From Aurifilum marmelostoma (Eukaryota; Ascomycota; Sordariomycetes; Diaporthales; Cryphonectriaceae): a stretch of 64,000 nt of DNA. The position numbers and the translations under genes are program-made. The notes under the pieces are model-generated. The model made no database searches. It saw only the letters and a program-made list of their open reading frames with translations, and was not told where the DNA came from. Positions 1 to 11,573 of the stretch are shown in pieces (the first letter of the stretch is position 1; each line of letters starts with the position of its first letter). The stretch spans positions 1,477,001 through 1,541,000 of the forward strand of contig JAMXSV010000004.1 of the NCBI GenBank assembly GCA_027559495.1, written 5' to 3'.

Positions 1-878
1 GCGCTGTCCGGCGCGGCGAGCACCCAGTCCTTGACATTGCCCTTCCAATCACTGATCCTCACGTCCCTAATATCCACCACAATTACCCGTACCTCCTCGC
101 CGGCCACGAAGCAGCGCCTGCCGCCGTCCTCCTCCAACCCGAAGGCGCTGGCCTGGACCGGAGCCTGGTTGTCGCCACGGGCTTCCCGTGCCTCCTCAAA
201 GGTGTTGTTCTCCAGGTGCACACCGCGGTAGAAGCGCTCCTCGTCTGTGCCGGGGTCGACGAGCCTGGCGCTGCCATTGATGGTGGCGGAGATGCTGGAC
301 ATGGCTGAGGTGTTGAGGTTCAGCAGGAGGGAGGCAAGGGACGAAGGGCGGTGGGCGGCTGGAGGGGAGCCACCGGAGGAGGAGGACAGACGGCGGGAGG
401 AGGTGGTGGGGGGCCGGTGGGAGACCCAGTCGTGGACGAGGAGGGAGACGTGAGGATTCGTGCGCAGGTTGGCCATCTTTCTGGAGGCTGGATTGGTGGT
501 CATGATGATTACCGGGGAGGGGGAATAGGCGGAGGAAGGGAGGTAGGTGTAGTTCATGAGGGAGACGGTGGGGATGTTGTCGGTGCATGTCGCGAGATGG
601 AGCTGTAGGGTTTATCGAGGGTGTTTGAAGGTCAGCCTTTGCGAAGGGCAGCCGCACGGTATCCGGACCTCCTTCACTGTTTCACAGTATATATTGTGCC
701 TTTGCCCCACTGGTGTTTGTGGCATGGAGAAGAGGGGGGGGGGGGGGCGAGGAAAGACGTAGCAACGTACGAAGCGAGCATTCTCGAGGCATTGCACTAC
801 ATCTTGTGGAAGTGAGCTGGTGAGCTGGCGGTTGTTGTCGCCGTTGGAGGCTGCTGCATTGAGTGGTATCTGTGACAT
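1..878 (-). CDS. Pyridoxamine-phosphate-oxidase-like FMN-binding split-barrel protein (3' end off the left edge)
   Basis: Two exons are visible: 771-878 (start ATG at 878) and 1-602, which stays open to the window edge, so the C-terminus is missing. The intron 603-770 starts GTACGT, has a CTGAC branch site and ends CTACAG; joining is in phase 0. The reading across the join (ENARF-LHLATCTDNIPTVSLM, then NYTYLP and VIIMTTNPASRKMANL, HVSLLVHDW) is what I expect of the fungal family related to yeast Ylr456w/Ypr172w. Those proteins have the flavin-binding split-barrel fold of pyridoxamine 5'-phosphate oxidase, but their substrate is not established. A Ser/Pro-rich insert lies roughly at residues 90-125. 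Family assignment is from recalled motif similarity; enzymatic activity is not implied. The G-run at 734-747 falls inside the intron. Confidence 0.85.
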
Positions 879-1849
879 GGTGGAGGGCTAGAGGGTGTGT
901 GAAGGAGGATGAGGGAGGTCTGTGGCTGGCTGACTGGCTGGCTGCGGCGGCGGTAGTGCTGGTGGTGCTGGTGGTGACGTTGTGGCAGTTGTTGAAAGAC
1001 GTGGAGTTGTTTTGTGTTACCGTGATCCTGTTCAGAGAGGGAGGCAGTCATTGACCATGGGGGTGGTTGGTGGATGGGCTGATATGATAGAATGAAGAGA
1101 GGGAGGTTTAGTACAGCGCTAGCTCTCAGCTGCGCTGGGAACCGCCCTCCCAGTATTGCTTACCTGGGCATGTATACACCATAGTAATTGTGGTGGTGCA
1201 GTACATACAGTAATCAACGGCAGTGGCCATCATTTGGGGTGGTGCTTAACTAAGGAGGGCGAGGAGGGGTACTGTAGTTAGACACTAGTTGGTCACTGAA
1301 CAAGCCACTGCCCTGCAAATGACGTCTCTAGTGCATTCATCCATCCGTCTTCCCCGGATCGGGCCTGGCCTTCAGGGTTCCCCAGATCTTCAGACATAGT
1401 CCATACCTGTATATCATGTAACCTCGCTTCAACGTTGGATCTTGACAAGATGAGGGCTGAATCCAGCAGTTATCAGTATTTTTTCTGGTCACAGATACAA
1501 AGGCTGTTGCAATAATGCTTTCATAATATAAGGGGATTGAAAATAATTTTTCTCAGCTGCCCTGCTTGACTTTGTTCTCAGTGAAACTTTCAGGTCCTTC
1601 CTTGTGCTGGCGGTTCACTTGACCGGAGCGGGTATCAGCGGCTGAGGTGTGAGGAGCATTGGAGAAGAACCCTCGGGAAACAACAACCTCCTTCCTCTCT
1701 CACCTACTTCCTTTTGATCTTTGCCGAGGGCGTGAACAACAGCTCTCACTCTCCTCTTCTGCTCCTCCTCCTCCTCCTCTACCTCCGTTATTTAGAAAGC
1801 ACAGTGTTCTCTCTTACTAGATACGGCTGTGCAGCAGTCCTAAATAACC
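879..1849. other. Intergenic region between two divergent genes
   Basis: This 971-base spacer separates the start codons of the split-barrel gene (minus) and the carboxylase gene (plus), so it should hold both promoters. CT-rich stretches directly precede the carboxylase ATG (about 1685-1830), typical of filamentous fungal leaders. I see no convincing TATA box and no further gene. Confidence 0.6.
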
Positions 1850-2843
1850 ATGAGATCCCTCAAACGTGCCCATCAGCGCCTTCCTCTGTGGCCACCACAG
1901 GCCTCTCGCCTCCTCTTCTCCACGACGACAACAACAGCCACAGCATCTCCTTCCTCTTCCTCCCCTTCCTCGTCCTCACGGGTTCCCATTACACCTATAA
2001 CCTCTGTGATAATAGCCAATCGTGGTGAGATCGCCCTTCGTATCGCCCGCACTGCGTCTCTCCTGGGCATCCGTACCACTACTCTATACACCGACGTCGA
2101 CCGCGAAGCCCAGCACACCCTCTCTTCGCCAGCCTCCTTGTCCCTACCCTCTTATCTAGATGGTGATCGCATCCTCGATCTCGCCAAGCGCAATGGCATC
2201 CAGGCCCTGCATCCAGGTTATGGTTTCCTGTCCGAGAATGCCGCCTTCGCCCGCAAGTGCGAGGATGCCGGCATCGTCTTTGTCGGCCCCCCAGCCAGCG
2301 CCATGGCTGACATGGGCGACAAGGCCAGGAGCAAGGAGATCATGACCGCCGCGGGTGTGCCCTGCGTTCCAGGCTACCACGGGTCCCAGCAGTCCGTCGA
2401 GGCCCTGCAGGGTCACGCGCGCGACATTGGCTTCCCTGTCCTGCTGAAGAGCGTCAAGGGCGGTGGCGGCAAGGGGATGCGCATCGTGAGGTCCGAGGAC
2501 GAGTTCGCCGCGCAGCTGACCAGCGCCAGAGCCGAGGCTCGTGCCAGCTTTGGCGAGGGCGGCGAGGTCATGCTGGTCGAGAAGTACGTCGTGCGCCCGC
2601 GCCACGTCGAGGTGCAGGTCTTCGCCGACCGCCATGGCGGCTGCGTTGCCCTCGGAGAGCGGGACTGCTCCGTGCAGCGCCGCCACCAGAAGATTCTCGA
2701 GGAGAGCCCCGCCCCACTGCTGGACGAGCCCACCAGGCAGGACCTCTGGGATAAGGCTCGCACCGCCGCCCTGGCTGTTGGCTACGTCGGAGCCGGAACC
2801 GTCGAGTTCATCCTGGACCGGGACACAGGCCGATTCTACTTCA

Positions 2844-2874
<31 letters not shown>

Positions 2875-4227
2875 TCCCGTCAGCGAGATGGTCACAGGCA
2901 CGGACCTCGTCGAGTGGCAGTTCCGTGTCGCGGCGGGCGAGAGGCTGCCGCTTACGCAGGCGGAGATCGAGGCGAGGATCGCCGAGAGGGGCGCTGCCAT
3001 CGAAGCTAGGATCTACGCCGAGAATCCGGAACAGGGCTTCATGCCCGACTCGGGGAAGCTGGTCCACCTATCCACCCCCGCCACAAACGTCGATGTCAGG
3101 ATAGACGCGGGTTTTGCCCAAGGTGACACCGTCTCCCAGGCCTATGATGGCATGATAGCCAAGCTGATTGTGAGGGGTCCGGACCGCGAGACGGCCATCC
3201 GGAAGCTTGAACTCGCCCTGAGGGAGTACGAGGTCGTCGGGCTGAGCACCAATATCGAGTTTCTCAAGAGACTCTGCAGGAGCCAGCCCTTTATCGACGG
3301 TGACGTCGAGACGGGCTTTATCGAGAAGCACCGGGAGGACCTGTTCAGACCTCGGCGGATCGAGGACGAGATATTCGTCCAGGCCAGCCTCGGTCTTCTC
3401 GCAGAGCAGCTGCACAGAAAGACCGCTGGTCCGCGATCGAATCCGCATGGTGACAGTCTCGGTTTCGGCGATGGCAGCACTACCACGAGCAGGAGGGAGT
3501 ACGCTTTCCGGGTCATAGATAGGTACAGCGCACAGGAGGATGAAGTCGTCCAGGCTAGCATTACGCAGCTGGGTCACAACCTGTTTCGCGCATCCATCTC
3601 GCGAAAGGACCGGGATCCCCCACAGATCTTTGATAATCTGGTTTGTGAACCTACCGCCGCGACATCATCATCATTATCATCGTCAGGAAAGACCAACGTC
3701 AGGACCTTCTTCCCTCTAGAGAGGATCGACACCACACTCGTACGAGATCCGACTCGTGAGCATAGGCTCAGCGTGTTTCAGCGCGGCGGCAAGACGGAAT
3801 TGGCGCTGCTGCCACCGTCATGGTACGAGAAGGCGCTGGGCCTGAAGGAGGTTGCTGCGAGTGTGGTGGCACCCATGCCTTGTAAGATTCTGAGAAATGA
3901 GGTCGCCGAGGGGGAAACGATAGAGAAGGGTGCACCTCTAGTTGTGTAAGTGGACTTTCCCGCATCTTCCTCGCCAGCCATAGTATTGTTTTATTGTGTA
4001 CCGCTTCACATACACTTTGTCCAGGAGGCGAATCCGCGGCTGGACACTGGCTGACAAGTGCCCTACTCATCAACAGAATCGAGTCCATGAAGATGGAGAC
4101 GGTGATACGCTCGCCACAAAGGGGCACAATCAAGAAGCTGGCGCACAAGGAGGGCGACATCTGCAAGGCCGGGACGGTACTCGTGCTTTTTGAGGAAGGC
4201 GACAGCGGCGATGACGCGGCATCATGA
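1850..4227 (+). CDS. 3-methylcrotonyl-CoA carboxylase, biotin-containing alpha subunit (mitochondrial)
   Basis: Exons are 1850-3945 and 4077-4227; the 131-nt intron begins GTAAGTGG, has a CTGAC branch site and ends CAACAG. The spliced product is about 748 residues, normal for this subunit. Residues 1-50 are Arg/Ser/Thr-rich, a likely mitochondrial presequence. The biotin carboxylase domain follows (IIANRGEIALRIARTA near residue 53; HPGYGFLSENAAFA; ATP-grasp loop KGGGGKGMR; EMNTRLQVEHPVSEMVTG; YDGMIAKLIV). The C-terminal biotinyl domain carries ESMKMET with the biotin lysine at about K704, encoded by exon 2. With the beta subunit it carboxylates 3-methylcrotonyl-CoA in leucine catabolism. Pyruvate carboxylase is excluded because there is no carboxyltransferase domain, and the order and length fit MCC-alpha better than other acyl-CoA carboxylases. 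No beta-subunit gene is in the window. Confidence 0.93.
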
Positions 4228-7200
4228 AGCAAGGCACTTTCAATTCGTGGGGGCTGGATCCTGAGGTCTAGACTTTACACTTTTAGATCGCTTACTCTTG
4301 ATGCATGAGGACTATTTGTCTCTGATTTGAAATGGCGTTCTCCAGGGGTGCTCTCAGGTATTCAGTACAGGATTGTGACCTGTTGTATTTTCGTCCGCCC
4401 GTTCCCCACTCTCGCGATTTCACCTTTCTTCTTTGTGGCCCAATGAGAAATGCTGATGATGCCGGCCTGTCACGGCATCCAGCCGGGCGAGATTTTAGGT
4501 GATGACATACTGTGACGTTCTCTGTTCCTGCATCCTCCTGCAGGTGATTTGTTTGACACCTTCCTGATTCTCATCCGGCCGAACGGTCTCCGCCATGTCC
4601 CGTGGGGTGTGGGGGTACCTCAGCTGCAGCCGAGCCTCAAGTGATATCTGATCTGTCCAATTTCTTCTCCCAATCTGTAGATGGCAGAGAGGACTATTGT
4701 TACTGCGCATATATTCAGCGCTTATCTCCCGGTGAGGTGTCTGTGAGCGGGTAGTTGAGCTGAGCCATGGACGTTGTGGCATGTCGTGTTGCGTCCGCTG
4801 CATGGGGGTGGCCTTGAGAAGTGTGCAGTTAGCCCAAGAGGGGGTTAATATCCGGGCAGTGTAGCTCTAGGCGTTACGATCAGCGCTACATTTGCTTGAA
4901 CGTTTCTTTTCTCCCCATACATATTGGGCTCATTGTGTTGTTATGCCATATTAGACTCTTGTTGTACGTCTGGTAACCCTGATAGCCTTAAATTCCTACT
5001 TCTGGCTTGGGCCGAGGGATCTTGTTTCTTGTTATGCAGTCTGAAAAGCTGCTGTATGAATGTGTGCTGCGAATTGCACTGGGCTTGCAGTCTTTGCTTG
5101 TAAATACTTATTTTATGTTATATGTAGGTAATAGTGACATTCGATTGATTACCTCGTCCTTAGCCGTATAACTTGATGCTCAAAGGAACTGCTCGCAATT
5201 ACGCGAAACATTCTGGAATATATAGAAATACTGGTTGGGCTCAAAAAGAATGTACTTGGTATATGCTATAGTGGCATAGTCAGGCCCTTGCTATATTCTC
5301 CATCTCTTATAGCTGTTGGGGTACACTGGACCTTGCGAAGAGATTGTATAATATGGGAATACATCCCAGATCCACATTCGCATGGCAGACATGGACCCGG
5401 AACACCACAAGGAGCGGCACAAAGATGGGGTTCGTTTATTTTAACATTGTTTAGTTTCACCAAATTATATCCAAGTGCCGGCATCATTACGAGGATCAAC
5501 ATACAATACACATCCTGGCGAGAGAGCTGGCCTTAGTAGATCTAGGGGAAGACATGTCGTTAGAGATCTCCAACAGCCGTGCAGCCGCGTAAAGGACCTT
5601 CCAGGGCAGGAAGGTCGACAATGCTGGACGACGGCATTACCACATGTTAGCGTCACATCCGAGCCGCTCGACTGGGCATAGTCCCAGGCGGGCTCATCCG
5701 TAAGGCATGCGAGCTCGCGCCACCGATATGCACTGTCACGACATCCTCACACATATCTCAAGAGCCTCGCCAAAAGACTGCGTTTTGACGACGGTTTTCT
5801 GTTGTAAAAACAATCTTGAACATCGCGAGGTATCAGGATGACAATGTCGGCACATCGGTGCATGTCGGTAGTTGAAAGCTGCCGATGCAGCGACCACGAT
5901 TCCCAAAGCGTAGCTGTCGTCATTTGGTACTAATAAGTCGCGGTCTTATCAGAGGCAAGGGGGGGGGGGGGGGAGTCAGGCGTTTTCCTCTTGTGTGGAA
6001 CCCTGGCAGCAGACCACGTCTCAAGACTTGTGCAAGAGATGACTAGGTTGCCACAGGCTGGGTTGAGGCCCAACCTCGCAGGACGTCGAATGGCTGGGCC
6101 GGAAGATGTCGCCATGCACCTGCAGCTGTCATCTATTCCAAAGGTCCGCAGGGACAGGGGGGGACGGGACCCAGGGACGATGCACCCTCACAATGAAGTG
6201 GCTTATGGTGCGGGAATAGGCGACCGTATCTGTGCTAGATTCCGTCCACCCTGCAGCATGATGCCATCCACATCTTGGATATCGCAACAGGCATCTTCGA
6301 TAGTCTCCCCTTTATGGAGCAGAACTGGCTTGGGAGGGGGGGGGGAGAGGGGAGAAGGTAGGAGAGAAAAATTGGGCTTGAAGGCCCAGCACAAGACTGG
6401 GTCAAGGCCCCGCAAAAAGAGTGGTGACTGATATGCTGAGGGGGTTCTGCTCACATGGTCTCAGCAGTTACATGCCTTTTACAATTTTTATTCTGGTTCG
6501 CTTGGAACAACAAAAGCCTATCGGAAGCTGTCAGTAAGGATGTTGGGTCTCTATGATTAATGAGTGAGAAGACCAATTATTCCCTGGCAAGTGACACTAG
6601 GGAAGGATATGTCTATCAATTTTTATTTTCATTTCCTGCCCTCTCTGAATTCTGCATGGTTGCTGCAGATGGATTCGTCATGAATCCCACATCCTTCCAC
6701 ACAACCCCCCCCCCCAAAAAAAAAAATTAAAGATCCTTCTTCTCAAGTAGCCTGTAACAATCAACCGGATGAACGGGCAGAGAATGGCTAGGATGGCTCT
6801 TGGTGGCAGCCCTGATTGGCCCGCCTGATAAAATGCAATATGGAGGTAGTGTGCTCACTACTGCTGTCACGCAGGACAAGATTCACATGAGTTTGGTTCC
6901 AGGCGGGTTGAGATCCCGCAAGAATTGCTACTCTCGTCAGGGATGTCGGCGTGTCGGCGCATGACGCGATGAAATGATCGGAGGGAGCAATACAGGAGTT
7001 GCATTCTCGTGTGGCTCATGAAGACAATTTGATTCTGTTCTCCCCGGACAGCGCGGCTCACGAGACGAGAAGTATGCGCAATGCGTCGACTATATAATTG
7101 TGCTGATCAGCTCCTTGTTTCCTATCGGGAAGGTCTCTTGCCAGCATCATCACAAACAACAGCAGAGCAGGAGAGCCACAGAGCCCAGAGTCCAGAACAG

Positions 7201-7247
7201 GCATCTACAGGCATCGAGACCCGTTCACACCTTCTTGTTCCTTGACA
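4228..7247. other. Long intergenic region, no supported gene
   Basis: I find no open frame with coding character or good splice signals. It contains a 15-base G run at 5959-5973, a poly-C/poly-A junction near 6705-6726, and a TATATAA at 7091-7097 that probably belongs to the downstream arylsulfotransferase-like gene. The first few hundred bases are presumably the 3' UTR of the carboxylase gene. Confidence 0.5.
7091..7097 (+). promoter_or_regulatory. TATA-like box upstream of the arylsulfotransferase-like gene
   Basis: TATATAA lies about 150 bases before the ATG at 7248. The leader in between is CA/AG-rich, as in fungal 5' UTRs. Position and sequence fit a core promoter, but there is no direct evidence of use. 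Confidence 0.4.
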
Positions 7248-8786
7248 ATGGCGAGATTCAACTATCGAAAGTGGGCAATGCGCCTCTTGGCCGTGACAGA
7301 GCTCTACTTTGGCTTTGGCTTCAGCGCGTCAGTCTCTGACTCTGGCTGGCCGCTTCAGACCTTTGTTACAGAACCAACACTCCAGCCGCCCGTCTTCGAC
7401 ATCAACAAGACGGGGACAACTGCCGAAGGCTATATCTTCATGGACACCAACACCAATGGTGCGGCCTCAGGCAACCTCATCGCAACCATCATCAACGACG
7501 ACGGGCAGCTCATCTGGTCGGCCGGATATACAGACACTACCAACCCGTCGTACCAGACCTTCAACGGCCAGGATGTCATCCTCTACTGGGACGGTGACAT
7601 TTCGGGCACCATCGGACGTGGCTACGGCAAGATTGTGGTCTTGGACACGTCGTACGAGATCCTGTATAATGTCACCCTGTCCGAGGGCATCTATGCGACT
7701 GATGCACACGCCTCGTACATCGATGCCCACGAGGCTCTCATCACAAGCGATAACACCTTGCTCGTGACGGTCTACAACACCACCCAGGCCGACCTCACGT
7801 CCGTGGGCTACGGCACGGCGGGCTGGATCCTCGACAGCATGGTCTTTGAGCTTGACATAGAGACGAGCGAGGTCCTCTGGTCCTGGTCCGCCGCCGACCA
7901 CGAGGACCAGATCCCGTTTGCGGACTCGCACGAGCCCATCATTGAGATCCCCCACTTCGCCAGCACCGCGTGGGACTACTTCCACATCAACGCCATCGCC
8001 GAGTACGGAGAGGGCTACCTCATCTCGTCGCGCACGCTGTGGTCCATCTACTACATTGAAAAGTCCACCGGCGATGTCGTCTGGTACTTCAATGGTGGTG
8101 ACGGCGGCAACTTTTCCCTGCCGGCGGGCTTCGAGGCCCAGGAGAACACGGGCAGCCAGCTCTTCAAGTACCAGCACGACCCGCGCGTGCTGTCGACGTC
8201 GAGCACGGGGCTGGTGCTGACCCTCTTCGACAACAACAACTTCGAGTACGGCGACCTCCTGGTGCCCAACAACTCGTACGGGCTCGAGATCAGCCTCAAC
8301 ACCGACGCGTGGACCAGCACCCTCAACCAGATCCTCTACGACGAGGCCAACCCCGTCCACACCATCGCCGAGGGCGACCGCCAGACCCTGACCACCACCG
8401 GCGGCGCCTTCATCGACTACGGCTTCCAGCCCTACGCCAAGGAGTTCAACTCGGCCGGCGATGTGGTCTGGTCTGCACAGTGGGGAGACATCAGCGACGG
8501 ATCGTACCGCTCCCGCAAGTATGTCTACACCGGGACGCCGACAACTCTGCCCAAGATCGCCGTCGAGGCCGACGGCAGCGAGTACACTGTATATGTGAGC
8601 TGGAACGGCGCCACGGAGGTCGCCGAGTGGGAGATTGTCGGCTGTGGCACCTCGGGCACCACCACCGTCGACAAGACGGACTTTGAGACCTCCTGGACCG
8701 GCACATGCACGTCCTCGACTGTGCACGCCGTCGCCTTGAACTCGGCCGGTACGCCGCTGGCGACTTCGACCTCGGTTGCTGTCTAA
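7248..8786 (+). CDS. Arylsulfotransferase (ASST)-like secreted protein
   Basis: A single exon of 512 codons. The ATG at 7248 sits in a good context (GACAATGGC). The N-terminus MARFNYRKWAMRLLAVTELYFG resembles a signal peptide or anchor. The body has the repeated short blocks of a beta-propeller and the features of the fungal arylsulfotransferase family (Pfam Arylsulfotran_2): HASYIDAHEALIT, GWILDSMVFELDIETSEVLWSW, a conserved DYFHINAI with His at about residue 246, and SSRTLWSIYYIEKSTGDVVW. Several Asn-X-Ser/Thr sites suggest glycosylation on the secretory route. Bacterial members move sulfate between phenolic compounds. The activity of fungal members is largely untested, so the biochemical role is inferred. 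The C-terminus (about 90 residues) looks like a separate Thr/Ser-rich beta domain. A 453-codon open frame on the opposite strand is a composition shadow. Confidence 0.85.
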   Translation: MARFNYRKWAMRLLAVTELYFGFGFSASVSDSGWPLQTFVTEPTLQPPVFDINKTGTTAEGYIFMDTNTNGAASGNLIATIINDDGQLIWSAGYTDTTNPSYQTFNGQDVILYWDGDISGTIGRGYGKIVVLDTSYEILYNVTLSEGIYATDAHASYIDAHEALITSDNTLLVTVYNTTQADLTSVGYGTAGWILDSMVFELDIETSEVLWSWSAADHEDQIPFADSHEPIIEIPHFASTAWDYFHINAIAEYGEGYLISSRTLWSIYYIEKSTGDVVWYFNGGDGGNFSLPAGFEAQENTGSQLFKYQHDPRVLSTSSTGLVLTLFDNNNFEYGDLLVPNNSYGLEISLNTDAWTSTLNQILYDEANPVHTIAEGDRQTLTTTGGAFIDYGFQPYAKEFNSAGDVVWSAQWGDISDGSYRSRKYVYTGTPTTLPKIAVEADGSEYTVYVSWNGATEVAEWEIVGCGTSGTTTVDKTDFETSWTGTCTSSTVHAVALNSAGTPLATSTSVAV

Positions 8787-9561
8787 AGATAAGGTTGGCG
8801 CGCTGAGGGGGATAGGAGAGCATATCATCTGGCTAGTATCGGCATGGCGAGGAGTGGGCGCGATCTGGATTCAATTCATATACCATTTTTTGGCTCGAAT
8901 TCAGCCAGAAGGAGAGTTGGCGTCCGGTGTGGAGAGCCTAAGGATTTTGTTTATTTTTGTTTTTCCCTCTATATAATCTCGTTTCTTGCTTTTTCTGTCT
9001 TCCATTCTTATTATCTCACCCTCCTCCTTTTTTCCCCTCAACCTCATTGCATAGTCATCGGTGTAAACGGCATTTCTTTGTGGAGGATCATTACTGGGAT
9101 ATATACACACAGAGAAACTCGGGCTATCACCATTTCCTTAAGCATCACCCCAACCTGCCCTCTAGTTCAGCATTCCCTACTCACACAGCTCAATTTTGAA
9201 CCATGATAGCATACCTAGGTATATCATATTCATATTTTCTTCAATGTGACACCCAACTTGGATTTACAAGACGTCAAAAGAAGTGATAACGCTGGAATAA
9301 GGATCTCGTGGCAGAGCCATACACTGTAATTATTTCGCAAACTCAAACTTGTCACTAGAGATGTCGATCGCACAGCATCCAGATATCTGCTTGAACGGTT
9401 ATCTTGGGGGTTGAGAAGGCATGTATTGTAGCTAGGACTGTCTCAGTATCAATGCTGCTGCTTGACCCATCATCGATATCTGATCATATTCTGGACCCCT
9501 CGCTCTACTCATGACATTCTTTCTCCCCTCCGCCCTAGACACCCTGGCGAAGCGGACCGGC
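8787..9561. other. Intergenic region between convergent genes
   Basis: This is a 3'-to-3' spacer between the ASST-like gene (plus) and the BAS2-like gene (minus). It is AT-richer and pyrimidine-rich around 8945-9060. It should contain both 3' UTRs; I see no gene in it. Confidence 0.5.
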
Positions 9562-9981
9562 TTAGAATCCCTGCTTCTTGACCTGGGCTTTGGCAGCAGC
9601 GATGGTCGCGTCTGCGTTGGGGTCCACGAAGCCACAGCCCAGCTTGCCGTTCTGGGTGGACGCGGCCTCGGCAGAACAGATGCCGAGGCCGGAGGTGCTG
9701 ATCTCGGCGCAGCAGGCCGAGTTGCAGTCGTCGTCGGCCACGCAGCCGCCGGTGGTGAACTGCTGGTTCTGTCCGTTGCCGACGTCCCTTGCGCCGGCGT
9801 TGTTGGGGGCTAGAGCGAAAGTGCAGGCGGCGACTGCGAGCAATTATTAGTAAACTGAAACACCCGAGCACATATAGCATAGACCTTGGAAGGTATTGGG
9901 CGGACTGGAGTGGGGATAGGATGGGTTGAAGTTGGGATGAGACTCACAGGCCAGGACAGCGGTGAAGGTGATGCGGACCAT
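9562..9981 (-). CDS. Small secreted cysteine-rich protein, BAS2-like (biotrophy-associated secreted protein 2 family)
   Basis: Two exons: 9948-9981 (ATG at 9981) and 9562-9833. The 114-nt intron starts GTGAGTC, has a CTAAT branch site close to the acceptor and ends TCGCAG; the join restores MVRITFTAVLAFAACTFA, a clear signal peptide. The product is 101 residues. The mature part begins near APNNAGARDVGNGQ and has six cysteines in the order GGC, DDC, ACC, GIC, LGCGF, with the conserved DVGNGQxQQF stretch. This matches my memory of BAS2-like proteins, about 100 residues long, found in Magnaporthe, Colletotrichum and relatives. Family members are secreted and some are expressed in plant tissue, but similar proteins also occur in non-pathogens, so the lifestyle cannot be deduced. 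A TATAAA on the minus strand lies about 200 bases upstream. Confidence 0.8.
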
Positions 9982-10832
9982 CTTGACTTTTTTGATTTTG
10001 GCGGAAGTATGAGCGCGGTGTCAAACCGGTGATGATTAAAGAATGTATTTGCTGTGAAAGGAATAACGACACCTGGTCGTGTGCGAAAACGAATGTATTC
10101 TATATGAGAGGGGAAAAGCTAGAGTCGATGGGTGAGAAGAGGAGACCAACATTTTCCGGTCTGGAGTCAGCTCGTGGCTTTTATATCAATGATGATGTCC
10201 TCATCGAACAATAATTTTTTCGCCCCAAAGGCTCATTCAAACAAATGTTACGTGATCTTTCGACTCCTCCCTACAACATCCACGGATATAATTTGTCTCC
10301 AATAAGCGCGGCTCGTCGCGGATCCTGTCGATCATGAGTCGGCAAGGTTTCGGACGACAGTTTCAGGCATTTTGCCTGTGGAGGGGCGAATGCTCCAGTC
10401 TCGTCGCCCGGCGGGTAAAGTTCATGCTCAGTCCAGACAGACGACAAGTCAACCTTAATACCTGCTCAACAGCCGGCAGCTTGTGCCGTCATCCCATCAG
10501 CCCGGCGCATCAAGATCGGAATTGGTCCCGATCGTCAACCCAACAATCCTTACTCCACAGCCGCCGCTGCGGTGGACCACATGATAATCATGCCAGGATC
10601 CAAAACCACGCAGACACTTGTCAGTCTATGCGCTTCCCCGTGTGATGCTGCGACAAGGGAAACCTGATTTCTATGGGCCATGGCGAAAGGGTCTGACACA
10701 TTTTTCTGCAGGGAAAAGAAACACACACACACATAACACAGTTATCTGCGGCTTCAGAAGAGACATGAGAAGGGGGCGTGAAGAGCGGTGAAGAGCTTGC
10801 CAGCAGAGGTAGTGATCATCTAGACCTGCGAC
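9982..10832. other. Intergenic region between divergent genes (BAS2-like and kinase-like)
   Basis: Contains a TATAAA read on the minus strand near 10180-10186, suitably placed for the BAS2-like gene, and a short CA repeat near 10721-10735. No gene is evident. Confidence 0.5.
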
Positions 10833-11573
10833 ATGGCCAGGCCCTGGGTGTATCGACGCTGGGCATCGTCGCCAACCACTGCCCGCTCCACGACCTCATA
10901 CTTTGCGATGTCGTTTACCTTACTCGCTTGTCTTTTGCCTATTCTGCTCGCACACTTCAAGTTGTACAAGGCCGAGCTATCCGAAACCGACCTACAAGCA
11001 GCACATTATGATATAGCCACGACAGGCGATCTCTTCCAAGCAAAGTTCAGAAAGGAAGGTTGGCGTCACCAGGAGATAAACTATGATGACCTGACGGTGG
11101 TCCAGACACTCCAGCCCGGGCGGCTGGAAGTCGTGCGACACCCCGATTTTGGCGACACGCAGGTCCTGGTCAAGATGGGGACAGGTGGATATGAGGCCGA
11201 CATTCATCGAGAGATTGAGTTCTACCGAGCCCTCGACGGCCTTTATGTGACGCCGCTTTTTCTGGGCCGTGTCACACAGAGCGGCCGCATCGTCGGGTTC
11301 GTCAGCGAGTACATAATGACAGCAGAAGGGCAGTTGGAGGAAGAGAGCCGGACGAACAGTAGGAAGAAGACTGCGTGTCTCGCCGCGCTCAGGCGGATGC
11401 ACGCGAAGGGTGTTGCGCATAGAGATGCCCATGGAGGAAACTGCCTGCTGAGGGACAACGGGACTGCAGTGCTGATTGATTTCGAGCTGTCAGTGATGGA
11501 CCCATCTCAGGCGCAGCTGGAAAGGGACCTGTGGGTCATGAGCCATATAGTCCAGATTGAAGGTTCGGAATGA
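10833..11573 (+). CDS. Small protein-kinase-like / aminoglycoside-phosphotransferase-like protein
   Basis: A single-exon frame of 246 codons. A second ATG at 10908 (MSFTLLACLLPILLAHFKLYK) would give a product starting with a hydrophobic anchor or signal and may be the true start. Kinase-fold motifs are present: a possible ATP-lysine in VLVKMG, FVSEYIM as hinge region, the catalytic loop HRDAHGGNCLL (His-Arg-Asp with Asn five residues after Asp) and IDFELS in place of the usual DFG. It stops about 30 residues after that motif, so most of the C-lobe is absent. This resembles small fungal kinase-like proteins related to Rio/LPS-kinase or APH families. Substrate and role are unknown. Confidence 0.6.
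   Translation: MARPWVYRRWASSPTTARSTTSYFAMSFTLLACLLPILLAHFKLYKAELSETDLQAAHYDIATTGDLFQAKFRKEGWRHQEINYDDLTVVQTLQPGRLEVVRHPDFGDTQVLVKMGTGGYEADIHREIEFYRALDGLYVTPLFLGRVTQSGRIVGFVSEYIMTAEGQLEEESRTNSRKKTACLAALRRMHAKGVAHRDAHGGNCLLRDNGTAVLIDFELSVMDPSQAQLERDLWVMSHIVQIEGSE

Noticed and set aside
2156..3067. 303-codon open frame on the minus strand
   Set aside because: Opposite the biotin carboxylase domain; shadow frame with no family features.
7467..8828. 453-codon open frame on the minus strand
   Set aside because: Opposite the ASST-like gene; no domain, signal or splice support, composition shadow.
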